Below, piece by piece: positions 52,922-61,610 of a DNA stretch of 64,000 nucleotides. Under the pieces are notes generated by a model. It did not search any database. It worked only from the letters and a program-made list of their open reading frames with translations, and was not told the DNA's origin. Location: positions 59,826 to 123,825 of the forward strand of contig NZ_QMHP01000004.1 in assembly GCF_003313335.1 (NCBI RefSeq), read 5' to 3'. The stretch's first letter is position 1. Every line of letters begins with the position of its first letter. The position numbers and the translations under genes were made by a program. Origin of the DNA: Pedobacter zeaxanthinifaciens (GTDB lineage: Bacteria; Bacteroidota; Bacteroidia; Sphingobacteriales; Sphingobacteriaceae).

Positions 52922-54310
52922 CTAATCCAAGTCTTTTTTCTTTTGATGTTCTTCCCAGCGTTTCGCAAATGATTTGGAAGCAATTTCGGGCATGTTACGG
53001 TATTTTCCCCAGCCTTTTTTAAAGAAAGTTTTGAGCATCAAATTCTTCATCTTACCACTAAAAAAGTCCATAAGGGAGCGTTTTTTCATGCCTTTTTTCC
53101 AAAGTGTCCAGCCTAAATTTTCAGTAGCTGTGTTTTCATTGGCTGTTGCGGCATCTCTTCTGTTGAGCAGCAGCATTTTATGGATATCAATTTTAACTGG
53201 GCAAACTTCTGAGCATTTTCCGCATAAGCTAGAGGCATAACTTAAGTGCTTAAACTCTTTCATGCCTTTAAAATGCGGCGTGATGATGGAGCCAATTGGT
53301 CCGCTGTAGGTAGTGCTATAAGTGTGGCCTCCAATATTTTTGTAAACCGGGCAAGCATTTAAACATGCTCCACAACGGATACAATATAGCGCTTGGCGTT
53401 GGTCTTTTTGAGCTAATAAGTTAGTACGACCATTGTCCAATAAAATCACATACATTTCCTCGGGGCCATCGGTTTCATTTGCTTGGCGTGGTCCACTTAA
53501 AATGGTATTGTACACCGTTAGGTTTTGTCCGGTACCATGGCTAGCCAATAATGGCCAAAATAAATCTAAGTCGGTGATAGATGGAATAAGTTTTTCTATA
53601 CCAACAATAGCAATATGTATTTTCGGAAATGTGGTAGTTAGCCTTGCATTTCCTTCGTTTTCGGTAAGTGCAATGCTGCCAGTATCAGCAACTAAAAAAT
53701 TACCGCCAGTAATACCAATATCTGCATTAAGATATTTGTCGCGGAGCAGTTCGCGGGCTTTTTGCGTTAGCTGTTCAGGAGTAGCATCAGCTGGAGTGCC
53801 AAATTTTTCGTTGAAGAGTTTGGCAATATCTTCTTTGCTGAGGTGCATTGCCGGCGTTACAATATGGTAGGGAGCTTGCCCCAAAAGCTGTACAATGTAT
53901 TCGCCTAAGTCGCTTTCTAATGATTCGATGCCATGTTCCTCTAAAAATTCGTTCAAATGAATCTCTTCGGTAGTCATCGATTTTGATTTGATGACACTTT
54001 TGCCACCTACACGCTGGATAATTTGCAAAATTTCTTTTTGAGCTTCAGCGGCGTCATTTGCCCAAATTACTTTGCCACCTCTTTTTTGGAAATTAGATTC
54101 GAACTCAGGTAAAAGTTTATCTAAATTTTCCATTACACGCCATTTAACAACATGCGCTTTTCGTTTCGAGGCTTCTAAATTTTCAAATTTCGACAGTCCA
54201 CGCTGCACTGCTGCATTATACTTCCCAATGTTGTAATTGATGGTATTGCGGTGTGACACATCGAATGCCTTTTCATCGGCTTTAACTAAAAATTCGTCGG
54301 CAATGCTCAT
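52922..54310 (-). CDS. lutB: LutB-type lactate utilisation iron-sulfur protein
   Basis: 462 residues. The N-terminal LUD domain (about 60-300) has KSKSMTTEEIHLN and an adjacent substrate-binding region. Two 4Fe-4S clusters follow: CIRCGACLNACPVY and LCGKCSEVCPVKI, both with all cysteines. A C-terminal LutB region (LMDFFSGKMKNLMLKTF) is also seen. With LutA and LutC it forms the L-lactate to pyruvate oxidising complex; those two are not in the window, so here it is alone. A TATATTTG box ends 7 nt before the start codon. Confidence 0.9.
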   Translation of the reverse strand: MSIADEFLVKADEKAFDVSHRNTINYNIGKYNAAVQRGLSKFENLEASKRKAHVVKWRVMENLDKLLPEFESNFQKRGGKVIWANDAAEAQKEILQIIQRVGGKSVIKSKSMTTEEIHLNEFLEEHGIESLESDLGEYIVQLLGQAPYHIVTPAMHLSKEDIAKLFNEKFGTPADATPEQLTQKARELLRDKYLNADIGITGGNFLVADTGSIALTENEGNARLTTTFPKIHIAIVGIEKLIPSITDLDLFWPLLASHGTGQNLTVYNTILSGPRQANETDGPEEMYVILLDNGRTNLLAQKDQRQALYCIRCGACLNACPVYKNIGGHTYSTTYSGPIGSIITPHFKGMKEFKHLSYASSLCGKCSEVCPVKIDIHKMLLLNRRDAATANENTATENLGWTLWKKGMKKRSLMDFFSGKMKNLMLKTFFKKGWGKYRNMPEIASKSFAKRWEEHQKKKDLD

Positions 54311-54317
54311 AAGTGTT

Positions 54318-54325
54318 CAAATATA
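54318..54325 (-). promoter_or_regulatory. Candidate -7 box of lutB
   Basis: The minus strand reads TATATTTG, a full match to TAnnTTTG, ending 7 nt before the ATG at 54310. This predicts a message with almost no leader. Confidence 0.4.
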
Positions 54326-54538
54326 TGCAAATAGGGCAGGGGTTTAAAATTTAACGCCCTAATGTTGATATAATTATTGATTTGCTGTCGAGAATTTGAA
54401 AATGTACAAACAATTTTAATGGCGAATTAATAAACGTAAATTCGAGATAAGCGTCACACAAAAACATCTTCTAATTCGTTTTTTACATCATTTTCTTAGC
54501 TCGCCGCCGCTGAGCTCCTACTTTTTGACCGCAACAAG

Positions 54539-54632
54539 TAGCAAAAATTCTCGGTTGCCTATTTTTCTTTCAAAGGATGTGATTTGGCTTATGGGTGCCA
54601 CCCGAAAAATAGAAGACCGAGAATTAGCAAAA
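54539..54632. repeat. Palindrome flanked by 8-bp direct repeats
   Basis: Arms AATTCTCGGT (54546-54555) plus CTATTTTTC (54559-54567) pair with GAAAAATAG (54604-54612) plus ACCGAGAATT (54616-54625), giving 19 paired bases with a 3/3 internal loop and a 36-nt centre. TAGCAAAA occurs at 54539-54546 and again at 54625-54632. This could be a MITE-like element with a target duplication, or a structured RNA. Confidence 0.5.
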
Positions 54633-54712
54633 CGGAGATTTGAGCGGCTATCGCTAGCAAATGGCCTATTTCTATTACTCTATTATCCAATCATATTAAT
54701 TAGCACTTTTCG

Positions 54713-55243
54713 CTATAGGCTGTCAATTTCTTTCATATAAGCCAAGTAAGCTTGCTTGTAATTCAATTCTTTGTTTTCAGGCTTCGAAATAAACAGTAAA
54801 AAATCTTCTAAATCGGCCTCAGTAAACCCTAATTTTCGAAATAACAGCTGGTCTTTTTCCCAGTTGCTAGGATTTACTTTGAGGTTTGCCATTTCTCTAT
54901 AAAGCATAATACCTTTTCTAAATTCCAAATAACCAATACCTTGCTTGAAAGCATTAACTGCCTTAATTAAGTTTTGGTAAGTTACAATGGTATCAGGTTT
55001 GGATTCGCTTAAAATGGTAAATAACAGCTGTGGTTTTAACAATTCCACATCTACAGTATCAAAATCAATGAATTGTTTAAGGATCTTTATGTCCTCTACA
55101 AATAATGAATCAGTAGCTTTTAATCGATGTTTTAAGAAATTAGGTTGTTTTTGGAGCATATTTGTCTGTACGATAGGTTGTTGTGCGCAAACAGTAAGGC
55201 TCAATACCCACATCAAAATCAGAAATACACCTTTTTTATTCAT
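54713..55243 (-). CDS. Small secreted protein of unknown function
   Basis: 176 residues with a signal peptide (MNKKGVFLILMWVLSLTVCAQ). The mature part is mostly helical and acidic (EDIKILKQFIDFDTVDVELLKPQ, LFISKPENKELNYKQAYLAYM), with no cysteines after the signal. I recognise no family. It is transcribed away from the response regulator gene at 55386. A TAACTTTG box ends 4 nt before the start codon. Confidence 0.75.
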   Translation of the reverse strand: MNKKGVFLILMWVLSLTVCAQQPIVQTNMLQKQPNFLKHRLKATDSLFVEDIKILKQFIDFDTVDVELLKPQLLFTILSESKPDTIVTYQNLIKAVNAFKQGIGYLEFRKGIMLYREMANLKVNPSNWEKDQLLFRKLGFTEADLEDFLLFISKPENKELNYKQAYLAYMKEIDSL

Positions 55244-55247
55244 GATA

Positions 55248-55255
55248 CAAAGTTA
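55248..55255 (-). promoter_or_regulatory. Candidate -7 box of the small secreted protein gene
   Basis: The minus strand reads TAACTTTG, a full match to TAnnTTTG, ending 4 nt before the ATG at 55243, so the mRNA may be leaderless. Confidence 0.4.
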
Positions 55256-55385
55256 ACAAGGCAAACGGATGTTTGTAGATTGAATAGGTTTTTACACATA
55301 ATATTTTTAAGATTTTAAAAATATTGGCATATTGCGGAAAACAAAAAATAAGGTAATTTGTATTACTTATTCATTGCTTATTTTA

Positions 55386-55751
55386 ATGAAAAAGACAGTT
55401 TGGGTCGTTGAGGACGACTTAGGAATTGGAGAAATTATTAGTTTGCTTTTGCAGGAGGAGGGCTATGCGGTTAGATTATTTGAGAATGCCCGCAGTTTTT
55501 TAGATGCTATTGGCGAACCTAACCCAGACCTAGATATTTTAGTTTTAGATATTATGCTACCTGATGGAAACGGCGTGGAGCTGTGCAATATCGTTAGAAC
55601 AAATCCTGAAATTGGCAGAGTTCCAATCATGATGATGTCGGCAAACAGGGCGTTGTCGGACATTAGTACTCTTTGTTCGGCAGATGATTTTATTGCTAAG
55701 CCCTTCGATATCTTTGACTTCGTAAATAAGTTGGGAAGACTTTCAGCTTAG
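55386..55751 (+). CDS. Single-domain response regulator
   Basis: 121 residues from the ATG at 55386 (MKKTVWVVEDD); the frame runs 18 codons upstream from a TTG. A receiver domain fills the whole protein: Asp10 and Asp11 of the acidic pocket, the phospho-acceptor Asp55 (VLDIMLPDG), Ser in MMSAN and Lys in IAKPFD. No output domain follows, so it must act through a partner protein. The PAS kinase gene starts 62 nt downstream in the same direction and is the obvious partner. Confidence 0.92.
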   Translation: MKKTVWVVEDDLGIGEIISLLLQEEGYAVRLFENARSFLDAIGEPNPDLDILVLDIMLPDGNGVELCNIVRTNPEIGRVPIMMMSANRALSDISTLCSADDFIAKPFDIFDFVNKLGRLSA

Positions 55752-55785
55752 AAATAAAAAATCAATTATCTAGAGCCTCTTTGTG

Positions 55786-55793
55786 TATATTTG
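55786..55793 (+). promoter_or_regulatory. Candidate -7 box of the PAS kinase gene
   Basis: TATATTTG, a full match to TAnnTTTG, 20 nt before the start at 55814. No clear TTG at the -33 position. Confidence 0.35.
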
Positions 55794-55813
55794 GATAGTC
55801 AAAAGTGTTTTAG

Positions 55814-58327
55814 ATGACCGAGAAACAAATCAGTGCGCCAGAGCCTAACGAGCTGTTAAATGTGTTAATGCATGTTAATGAAGCAGCGGCGATTTACCAG
55901 GGAGAAGACATTATTATACGCTTTGCTAACCAGGCAATGCTTAGCTTTTGGGGCAAAGGTCCTGAGGTAATAGGTCAGCCTATTGCAAAAGCGATACCTG
56001 AATTGGAAGGTCAGCCGTTTGAAGATTTGTTAAAGCAAGTTTGGGAAACAGGTAGAACATACGAGGCTCAAAGCGCACCTGCTAACCTAGCGTCAAGTAG
56101 TGGGATAGTTACACGATATTTCGACTATGCCTATAGGGCAATACTTGATGGGCAGGGGCAAACCCAGTGGATTTTAAATACCGCCACTGATGTTAGCGAG
56201 AGAATAGCACATCAACAAGAAATTAAGGAAAACCGCGACAGAGAAGTAATTGCTAATGAGCGTTACGAAGAAGCCAATAGGCTATTATCTGCAAGCGATT
56301 ATCGCATGAAGCAACTGATCATGTCATCGCCAGTTGGCTTAACTTTGTTACGGGGTAAAGATTTCATTATCGAAATGCCTAACAATCACATGTTAAGGAT
56401 CTGGGGCAGAAATAGAGATCAGGTGGAAGGCATGCGCTTGCTAGACGTTTTCCCAGAATTGATAGGTCAGCCTTTTCCAGACATGCTTTTAAAAGTGTTG
56501 AACGAAGGAGAGCCCATCAAGATTTCGGAAATTGCAGTTGACATTAATGATATACATGGCGTAACCAGAAAAATATATGTCAATTTTGCTTACGAGCCAT
56601 TATTTAACGCAAAAGGCGAAGTAGAAGCCGTAATGGCTACCGTGGTGGACATTACCGACATCGTTAACATTAGGAAAGAACTTGAACAGGGGAAACAAAA
56701 ATTACAGGAGCTAGTAGAAGCACTGGAAGTTTCCAATGAAGAATATCAGGCTACCAACGAAGAGCTAAATGCACTTAACGAGGAGTTTGCAGTAACCAAT
56801 GAGGAGTTGCAGGCTTCGAACGACGAAGTAAAAGCGCTTACCGAATTATTAACCGAGGCAAATACTCTTTTAACTAGCAAAAATGTAGAGCTTAACCAAT
56901 CTTTAAAAAAGGTTTTTGCCATGTTTGAGGATTCTCCTGCTCCAATTGCTTTGTTAGCTGGTAGGGATCTGGTAATTGACACCGCAAATCCTGAGATTTT
57001 AAGGCTGTGGGGCAAAACGGCAGAAGTTATCGGCAAGCCTTTAGCTGAAGCCATTCCAGAGTTAAAGGGGCAGCCATTTTTATCGTTACTTGATGATGTT
57101 TTTACTTCAGGGCAAAGTCATTTAGGTAAAGGAGTAAAAGCCTTACTTAAGCATGGCGATGAGTTACTAGAACTCTATTTTAATTTTACCTACAAACCTT
57201 TGATTGGCCAAGACGGAAAAACTCATTCTATATTGGTGGTAGCTAACGAAGTTACCGACCAAGTGAAGGCTAAGCAACAAATTGAGGAAGCTTTTGAGCA
57301 ACTTAATTTTGCATTGGAAGTAAGTAAGTTAGGCGCCTATGAGTTGGATTTGACTACGGATATTGTAAGATGTAATGCGAATTGTCGTAAAGATTTAGCA
57401 CTTGAAAATACAGAGGAATTAAGTTTAGACGAATTTTTGCGTTTAGTGCCACCTGCTGATAGGAAATTGCTAGACACTCAGATGCAAAATTCTATTCAAA
57501 GCGGAAAGCCTTACCAAGTTGAATTCCAAATATTGTGGCCTGATGGTTCAAGGCACTGGATTGAAACATCAGGTAATGTGCGTTATAAAGAGGATGGTAC
57601 ACCTAGCAAGTTAATTGGACTAACAGCAAATATCACCGAGCAAAAAGCTTTTGATCAACGTAAAGACGATTTCTTGAGCATTGCCAGTCACGAACTGAAA
57701 ACGCCGGTAACTACCTTAAGGGCTTCGCTGCAAATGCTGGGGCGTATCAAAGAAAAGTTGGCTAGTCCTATGGCAGAAAAGTTAATTGAAACTTCTCTGC
57801 AAAACATGGAACGTTTTACTGCAATGATTGATAATCTGCTTAATATCAATAGGCTTACCCAAGGGCAAATGAGCTTGGATAAGAGTGTGGTATCGCTACG
57901 CGAATTATTGGAGAATTGCTGTTCGAACGTTAAAATGGACGGCAAGCATGATTTGATAGTTGCTGGGGAAGATATTCAGCTTTTAGCAGATAAAAATCGA
58001 ATAGATCAGGTTATCACCAATTTTGTAAATAACGCAGTTAAGTACGCTTCAAGTGGCAGGGAAATTTATCTTTCAGCCGAAATTGAAGGCGACTTTGCCA
58101 AAATTAGGGTGAAAGATACCGGGCCTGGCATACCGCTGGAGCAGCAGCCGCATCTTTTTGAGCGGTATTGGCGTGCAGATCACTCTGGACATAATTATAG
58201 TGGTTTAGGATTAGGCTTGTTCATTTGTGCCGAAATTATCAGGGCTCACGGCGGACAAATTGGTGTGGAAAGTAACTTGGGTGAAGGTGCAACTTTTTGG
58301 TTTACGCTGCCTTTGGGGGCAGATTAA
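55814..58327 (+). CDS. Multi-PAS sensor histidine kinase
   Basis: 837 residues without signal peptide or membrane helices, so cytoplasmic. Three closely related PAS domains share LxxWG, VIGQP and PELxGQPF (about 15-135, 170-285 and 365-480). A Glu/Asn-rich coiled coil (about 295-360, ending in ALTELLTEAN) separates the second and third. A fourth, different PAS domain (about 490-610, DGSRHWIETSG) leads to HisKA (His626 in SIASHELKTP) and HATPase (DTGPGIP, GLGLGLFIC). It probably integrates several signals and feeds the stand-alone receiver just upstream. It ends 4 nt into the opposite-strand regulator gene. Confidence 0.93.
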   Translation: MTEKQISAPEPNELLNVLMHVNEAAAIYQGEDIIIRFANQAMLSFWGKGPEVIGQPIAKAIPELEGQPFEDLLKQVWETGRTYEAQSAPANLASSSGIVTRYFDYAYRAILDGQGQTQWILNTATDVSERIAHQQEIKENRDREVIANERYEEANRLLSASDYRMKQLIMSSPVGLTLLRGKDFIIEMPNNHMLRIWGRNRDQVEGMRLLDVFPELIGQPFPDMLLKVLNEGEPIKISEIAVDINDIHGVTRKIYVNFAYEPLFNAKGEVEAVMATVVDITDIVNIRKELEQGKQKLQELVEALEVSNEEYQATNEELNALNEEFAVTNEELQASNDEVKALTELLTEANTLLTSKNVELNQSLKKVFAMFEDSPAPIALLAGRDLVIDTANPEILRLWGKTAEVIGKPLAEAIPELKGQPFLSLLDDVFTSGQSHLGKGVKALLKHGDELLELYFNFTYKPLIGQDGKTHSILVVANEVTDQVKAKQQIEEAFEQLNFALEVSKLGAYELDLTTDIVRCNANCRKDLALENTEELSLDEFLRLVPPADRKLLDTQMQNSIQSGKPYQVEFQILWPDGSRHWIETSGNVRYKEDGTPSKLIGLTANITEQKAFDQRKDDFLSIASHELKTPVTTLRASLQMLGRIKEKLASPMAEKLIETSLQNMERFTAMIDNLLNINRLTQGQMSLDKSVVSLRELLENCCSNVKMDGKHDLIVAGEDIQLLADKNRIDQVITNFVNNAVKYASSGREIYLSAEIEGDFAKIRVKDTGPGIPLEQQPHLFERYWRADHSGHNYSGLGLGLFICAEIIRAHGGQIGVESNLGEGATFWFTLPLGAD

Positions 58328-61218
58328 TTAGAAGTAGCTTCAATAAGGTAGTCGAACAAGCTTTGCTCCGTAGGCACATGTATTTTCTTTCTTAACCTAT
58401 ACCTGCTTACTTCAATAGCCCTAGCACTAATCCCCATTAGCTGTGCAATTTCTTTGGATGATAAATTCATCTTCAAATAAGCACATAATTTAAGGTCATT
58501 GGCACCCAGGTTGGGGAAACGTTGTTTGAGTTTGGTGAGGAAGTTAGAGTGTACATGATCAAAGTGCATGGCAAATTGTTCCCAGTCAGCATCGCCGTTT
58601 TCGGCCTCATTTAGCAACCTCGTTACCTTGCGGATATAACTATTGTAGTCGCCATCGCTAGGTGCAGTTTTGCCAATATTTACAATTTCATCCTTAATTT
58701 TCGATATTAACTTGTTTTTTTGCAGCAAGTTCATGCCCATGGCGGCAAGCTCTTTGTTCTTGAAATTTACTTCAGTTTCAAGTTTTTCGTTCTGTAGCTC
58801 AACAATTTGTTTTTCGTTACTGTCAATTTCCAGCTGGTGTAAATGCTTTAAATTGTCCTGTTCTTTCCTGTGTATTTTCTTTTGTCGCTCTATTAAAGCC
58901 CGTATAAGTGCAATTAAGGCTACTAAATAAAGTAAATACACCCAAATGGTTTCGTACCAGGCTGGCTTAATGTAAAAAGCATAGGTTGCTACGCTTGATT
59001 CGCTACCTAAATTATTACGGGCCTTTACTTTAAATACGTAGTTTCCATAAGGCAAATTGGTGTAGTCTTTTTCGTTTTTAGCGGTCCATGCCGACCAATC
59101 TTTATCGATACCTTCCAGTTGATAACTGAACTCAATATTGTTCTGTTGCTCATAAAGTGTCGAAGAAAACTCGAAATGTAAAGAGTTATTTTTCTTGTCA
59201 AGCTTTACTTCCTGGTCATCATTTTGGGTAGCGGAAATTTTTCCGTCAGTTAAAAAATATCCTCCAAACACTACACTCGGTTTTTCTCCAATGGTTTTTA
59301 CCAAAGATAAACGAACATTAACCGGTTTAATGTTTTTGCTGTACTCACTGTAATTGATGTGTATAAGCCCTTTTTTTGCACCAATGAAAACGTTTTGATC
59401 GTTGTACGGATTGATATGCTCGAAGCCTGCAACCACTAGCGAGTTAAGTTCCGGAAGGTGCACAATACTGTATTTGCCACCATTGGGGTTTCCATGAAAG
59501 TCAACTAACCCAACCTTTTTATGGCTGATGAACCAAATATTCCCTTTAGTGTCCTCTTTTAAGTAGTGATAAACATTATTTTTCAAGATGGGCTTCAAAA
59601 ATGGTGATGGAATGAAACGATCGTTCTTTTCATCGTACTCAAAAATTCCAGTTTTTGTGGCCACAACCACTTTTCCTCTAATTTTTGCTACGGCATTGCC
59701 AAGTATTGATGGAAGTCCATTTTTTTCGGTGTAAAATTTAGTTTCTTCCACCTTACTTCTATCTGCAGATAGCTTTAAACGGAAAATGCCACGATAAGGA
59801 TGTGAAGCCCAAATCATGTTTTTATACGGCACTAAAAACCTTAACGATTCATTAATTCCTTCAATATCGCCACCATTACTGAAAGTTCCATTTTTTTCAT
59901 CTATTTGATGTAGGCCAAAGTAAGTTCCGGCAATGATGGTTGAGCTGTTTATCCAAGGTTTTACAAACAGCCAAGTGCCTAATGAACTGTATAGCCTTTT
60001 TGCGTTGGTACCGTCTACTACCATGGCACCTTCTTCATGGCCTACTAAAATTTTATTGTTCTGTACAGAAAGTTCCCAAACTTGTCCGCTGGTGTTGGGT
60101 ATTTCGGTAAATTGGTTTTTAGTGTAGCTTAAATCGCTGAGGTGGGGTTGCAATTGCGTAGTGTACACACCGTTTGAGCTTCCGATATACAACTTGTTTT
60201 GGTGTATCACGGCAGCATAGCTACTGGTTTGTTTTTCTTTATCAGGATAGATGTATTTAATGGCGTTGTTAAATGCGATGAAATTGATGCCATCATCTAA
60301 ACCCAACCAAAAGTTGCCATTTTTATCCATGAAAATACTGCGGATATTATTTTTATAGAGGCCCTCTTGTGAAGAGAAATGTTGAATCTGTTTCCCCTGT
60401 TTATCCAAAATGTAGCAGCCGTTTGAAGATGTTGCTATCGCTAGCCAATCATTGTTAATGGCCACAGCCTTGTACATTTTACTTTGCTTAAGTTGCTGCT
60501 CATTTTCTATTTCGAATTTTTTCAGCTGTCCATTACTGTACAAATAGGCGCCATTTCTTAACGTGGTAATTAGCACTGTATTGGTATTGTATTTAACTAC
60601 AGAGGTAACGAAATCATTTTGTAATTGCTGTGGATTGGCTATTGACTTCCATTGGTTTTGTTCAAAAACCATTAGTCCTCGGCCAATATCCTGTGCGTAG
60701 ATTTTTCCGTCGCAATCGCCCATAAATTCCCATAACCATTTAGGTTTGTATATGGTGAATTTGCCCTTGCGCCAATGCAGTATCTTACCCGTAGAGCGGA
60801 AAAAGATATCATCGCCTATGGCCGAAATATCCCATACATCTGATAGGTTGCGTTCGTTTTTAGGCAGGTAATTTCGAATAGCGTGGTAAATGAGTTTCCC
60901 ATGATCATCTGGAAAAAAGTACCCTAACTCATCCTGTGCGCCTACATAAATTTTACCGTCGTTTGCAATTTTTATAGATCTAACTACTGTTTTGTGAGGT
61001 AGTGCATATAGCTTCCAATTGCGTCCATCAAACACTAAAAGTCCTTCATTATTGGCAAAATAAATTAGTCCGTTTTTGTCTTGGTCTATATCCCAGTTTT
61101 GCGAACCACCTTTGTAATCTAAGCTGGTGTAAACATTAATTTGCGGAATACCAATTGGATTTTGTCCCTTTGTACTGAAGAACAGCAAAACAAATATAAC
61201 TGCAAAAAAGGATTTCAT
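58324..61218 (-). CDS. Membrane propeller-HTH regulator without kinase
   Basis: 964 residues from the ATG at 61218 (MKSFFAVIFVLLFF signal, then KGQNP); the frame extends 20 codons upstream. The periplasmic part is a long run of two-component-regulator propeller repeats (NGLYFANNEGLLVFDG-like units, about 30-700), then a Y_Y_Y domain (SYQLEGIDKDWSAWT). One TM helix (about 760-785, WVYLLYLVALIALI) leads to a coiled coil and a C-terminal LuxR-type HTH (SSKEIAQLMGISARAIEVSR). There is no HisKA or HATPase, so it is a one-component transmembrane regulator, probably controlling the divergent SusC locus. Confidence 0.9.
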   Translation of the reverse strand: MKSFFAVIFVLLFFSTKGQNPIGIPQINVYTSLDYKGGSQNWDIDQDKNGLIYFANNEGLLVFDGRNWKLYALPHKTVVRSIKIANDGKIYVGAQDELGYFFPDDHGKLIYHAIRNYLPKNERNLSDVWDISAIGDDIFFRSTGKILHWRKGKFTIYKPKWLWEFMGDCDGKIYAQDIGRGLMVFEQNQWKSIANPQQLQNDFVTSVVKYNTNTVLITTLRNGAYLYSNGQLKKFEIENEQQLKQSKMYKAVAINNDWLAIATSSNGCYILDKQGKQIQHFSSQEGLYKNNIRSIFMDKNGNFWLGLDDGINFIAFNNAIKYIYPDKEKQTSSYAAVIHQNKLYIGSSNGVYTTQLQPHLSDLSYTKNQFTEIPNTSGQVWELSVQNNKILVGHEEGAMVVDGTNAKRLYSSLGTWLFVKPWINSSTIIAGTYFGLHQIDEKNGTFSNGGDIEGINESLRFLVPYKNMIWASHPYRGIFRLKLSADRSKVEETKFYTEKNGLPSILGNAVAKIRGKVVVATKTGIFEYDEKNDRFIPSPFLKPILKNNVYHYLKEDTKGNIWFISHKKVGLVDFHGNPNGGKYSIVHLPELNSLVVAGFEHINPYNDQNVFIGAKKGLIHINYSEYSKNIKPVNVRLSLVKTIGEKPSVVFGGYFLTDGKISATQNDDQEVKLDKKNNSLHFEFSSTLYEQQNNIEFSYQLEGIDKDWSAWTAKNEKDYTNLPYGNYVFKVKARNNLGSESSVATYAFYIKPAWYETIWVYLLYLVALIALIRALIERQKKIHRKEQDNLKHLHQLEIDSNEKQIVELQNEKLETEVNFKNKELAAMGMNLLQKNKLISKIKDEIVNIGKTAPSDGDYNSYIRKVTRLLNEAENGDADWEQFAMHFDHVHSNFLTKLKQRFPNLGANDLKLCAYLKMNLSSKEIAQLMGISARAIEVSRYRLRKKIHVPTEQSLFDYLIEATSN

Positions 61219-61610
61219 AGCAACAACTATTTCTGAGAGTTTGGATTGGTTATATAATGTTATGCCATAAATAGGCAATTTAAACCGAACAGTATTTTAC
61301 CTATTTATACAACTAAATTAGATACATTTTATCTTTTAATGAACTCCTTCAACAAATAATTGAACAATTACTAGATAATGATTTTTGTAGTACCCCGTGT
61401 ATAGGTAATTAATGTTTTGTTTTTCAGTTGCTTGTGTGTAATTGGCTTTAATTTTTTTGACGTTTGTTGTGGTTTTGTGCAGGTGCTTTTTTTGGGTGTA
61501 GCTTTATTTTAATCCAATATTTGTGAAACGAATAGCTGGAAAAACACCGTTTGCTATTAACAAAACGAGCGGAAATAATTCTAGGTATCAATTAACCAAA
61601 ATTAAATTGT
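61219..61610. other. Divergent control region of the SusC locus
   Basis: 392 bases between the propeller regulator and the PKD lipoprotein gene. No gene seen. It is T-rich on the plus strand around 61420-61500 and contains the candidate promoter at 61491-61523. It probably holds the binding sites of the neighbouring regulator, but no clear repeated motif was recognised. Confidence 0.5.
61491..61523 (+). promoter_or_regulatory. Candidate promoter of the SusC locus
   Basis: TTTG (61491-61494), a 21-nt spacer and AATATTTG (61516-61523), 7 of 8 to TAnnTTTG. It gives a leader of about 85 nt before 61611. Confidence 0.4.

Larger units (their letters stand above)
54311..54712. other. Intergenic region with a structured element
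   Basis: About 400 bases between lutB and the next minus-strand gene. A 71-codon frame exists at 54525-54740, but its base pattern follows the palindrome and it has no family resemblance, so I do not call it. The palindrome at 54539-54632 is listed separately. Upstream of it, TAGCTC and GAGCTCCTA flank a GC-rich GCCGCCGCT. Confidence 0.5.

Noticed and set aside
54525..54740. 71-codon plus-strand frame
   Set aside because: It overlaps the palindrome and the next gene's end, has no signal or family resemblance, and its composition follows the repeat. It is more likely non-coding.
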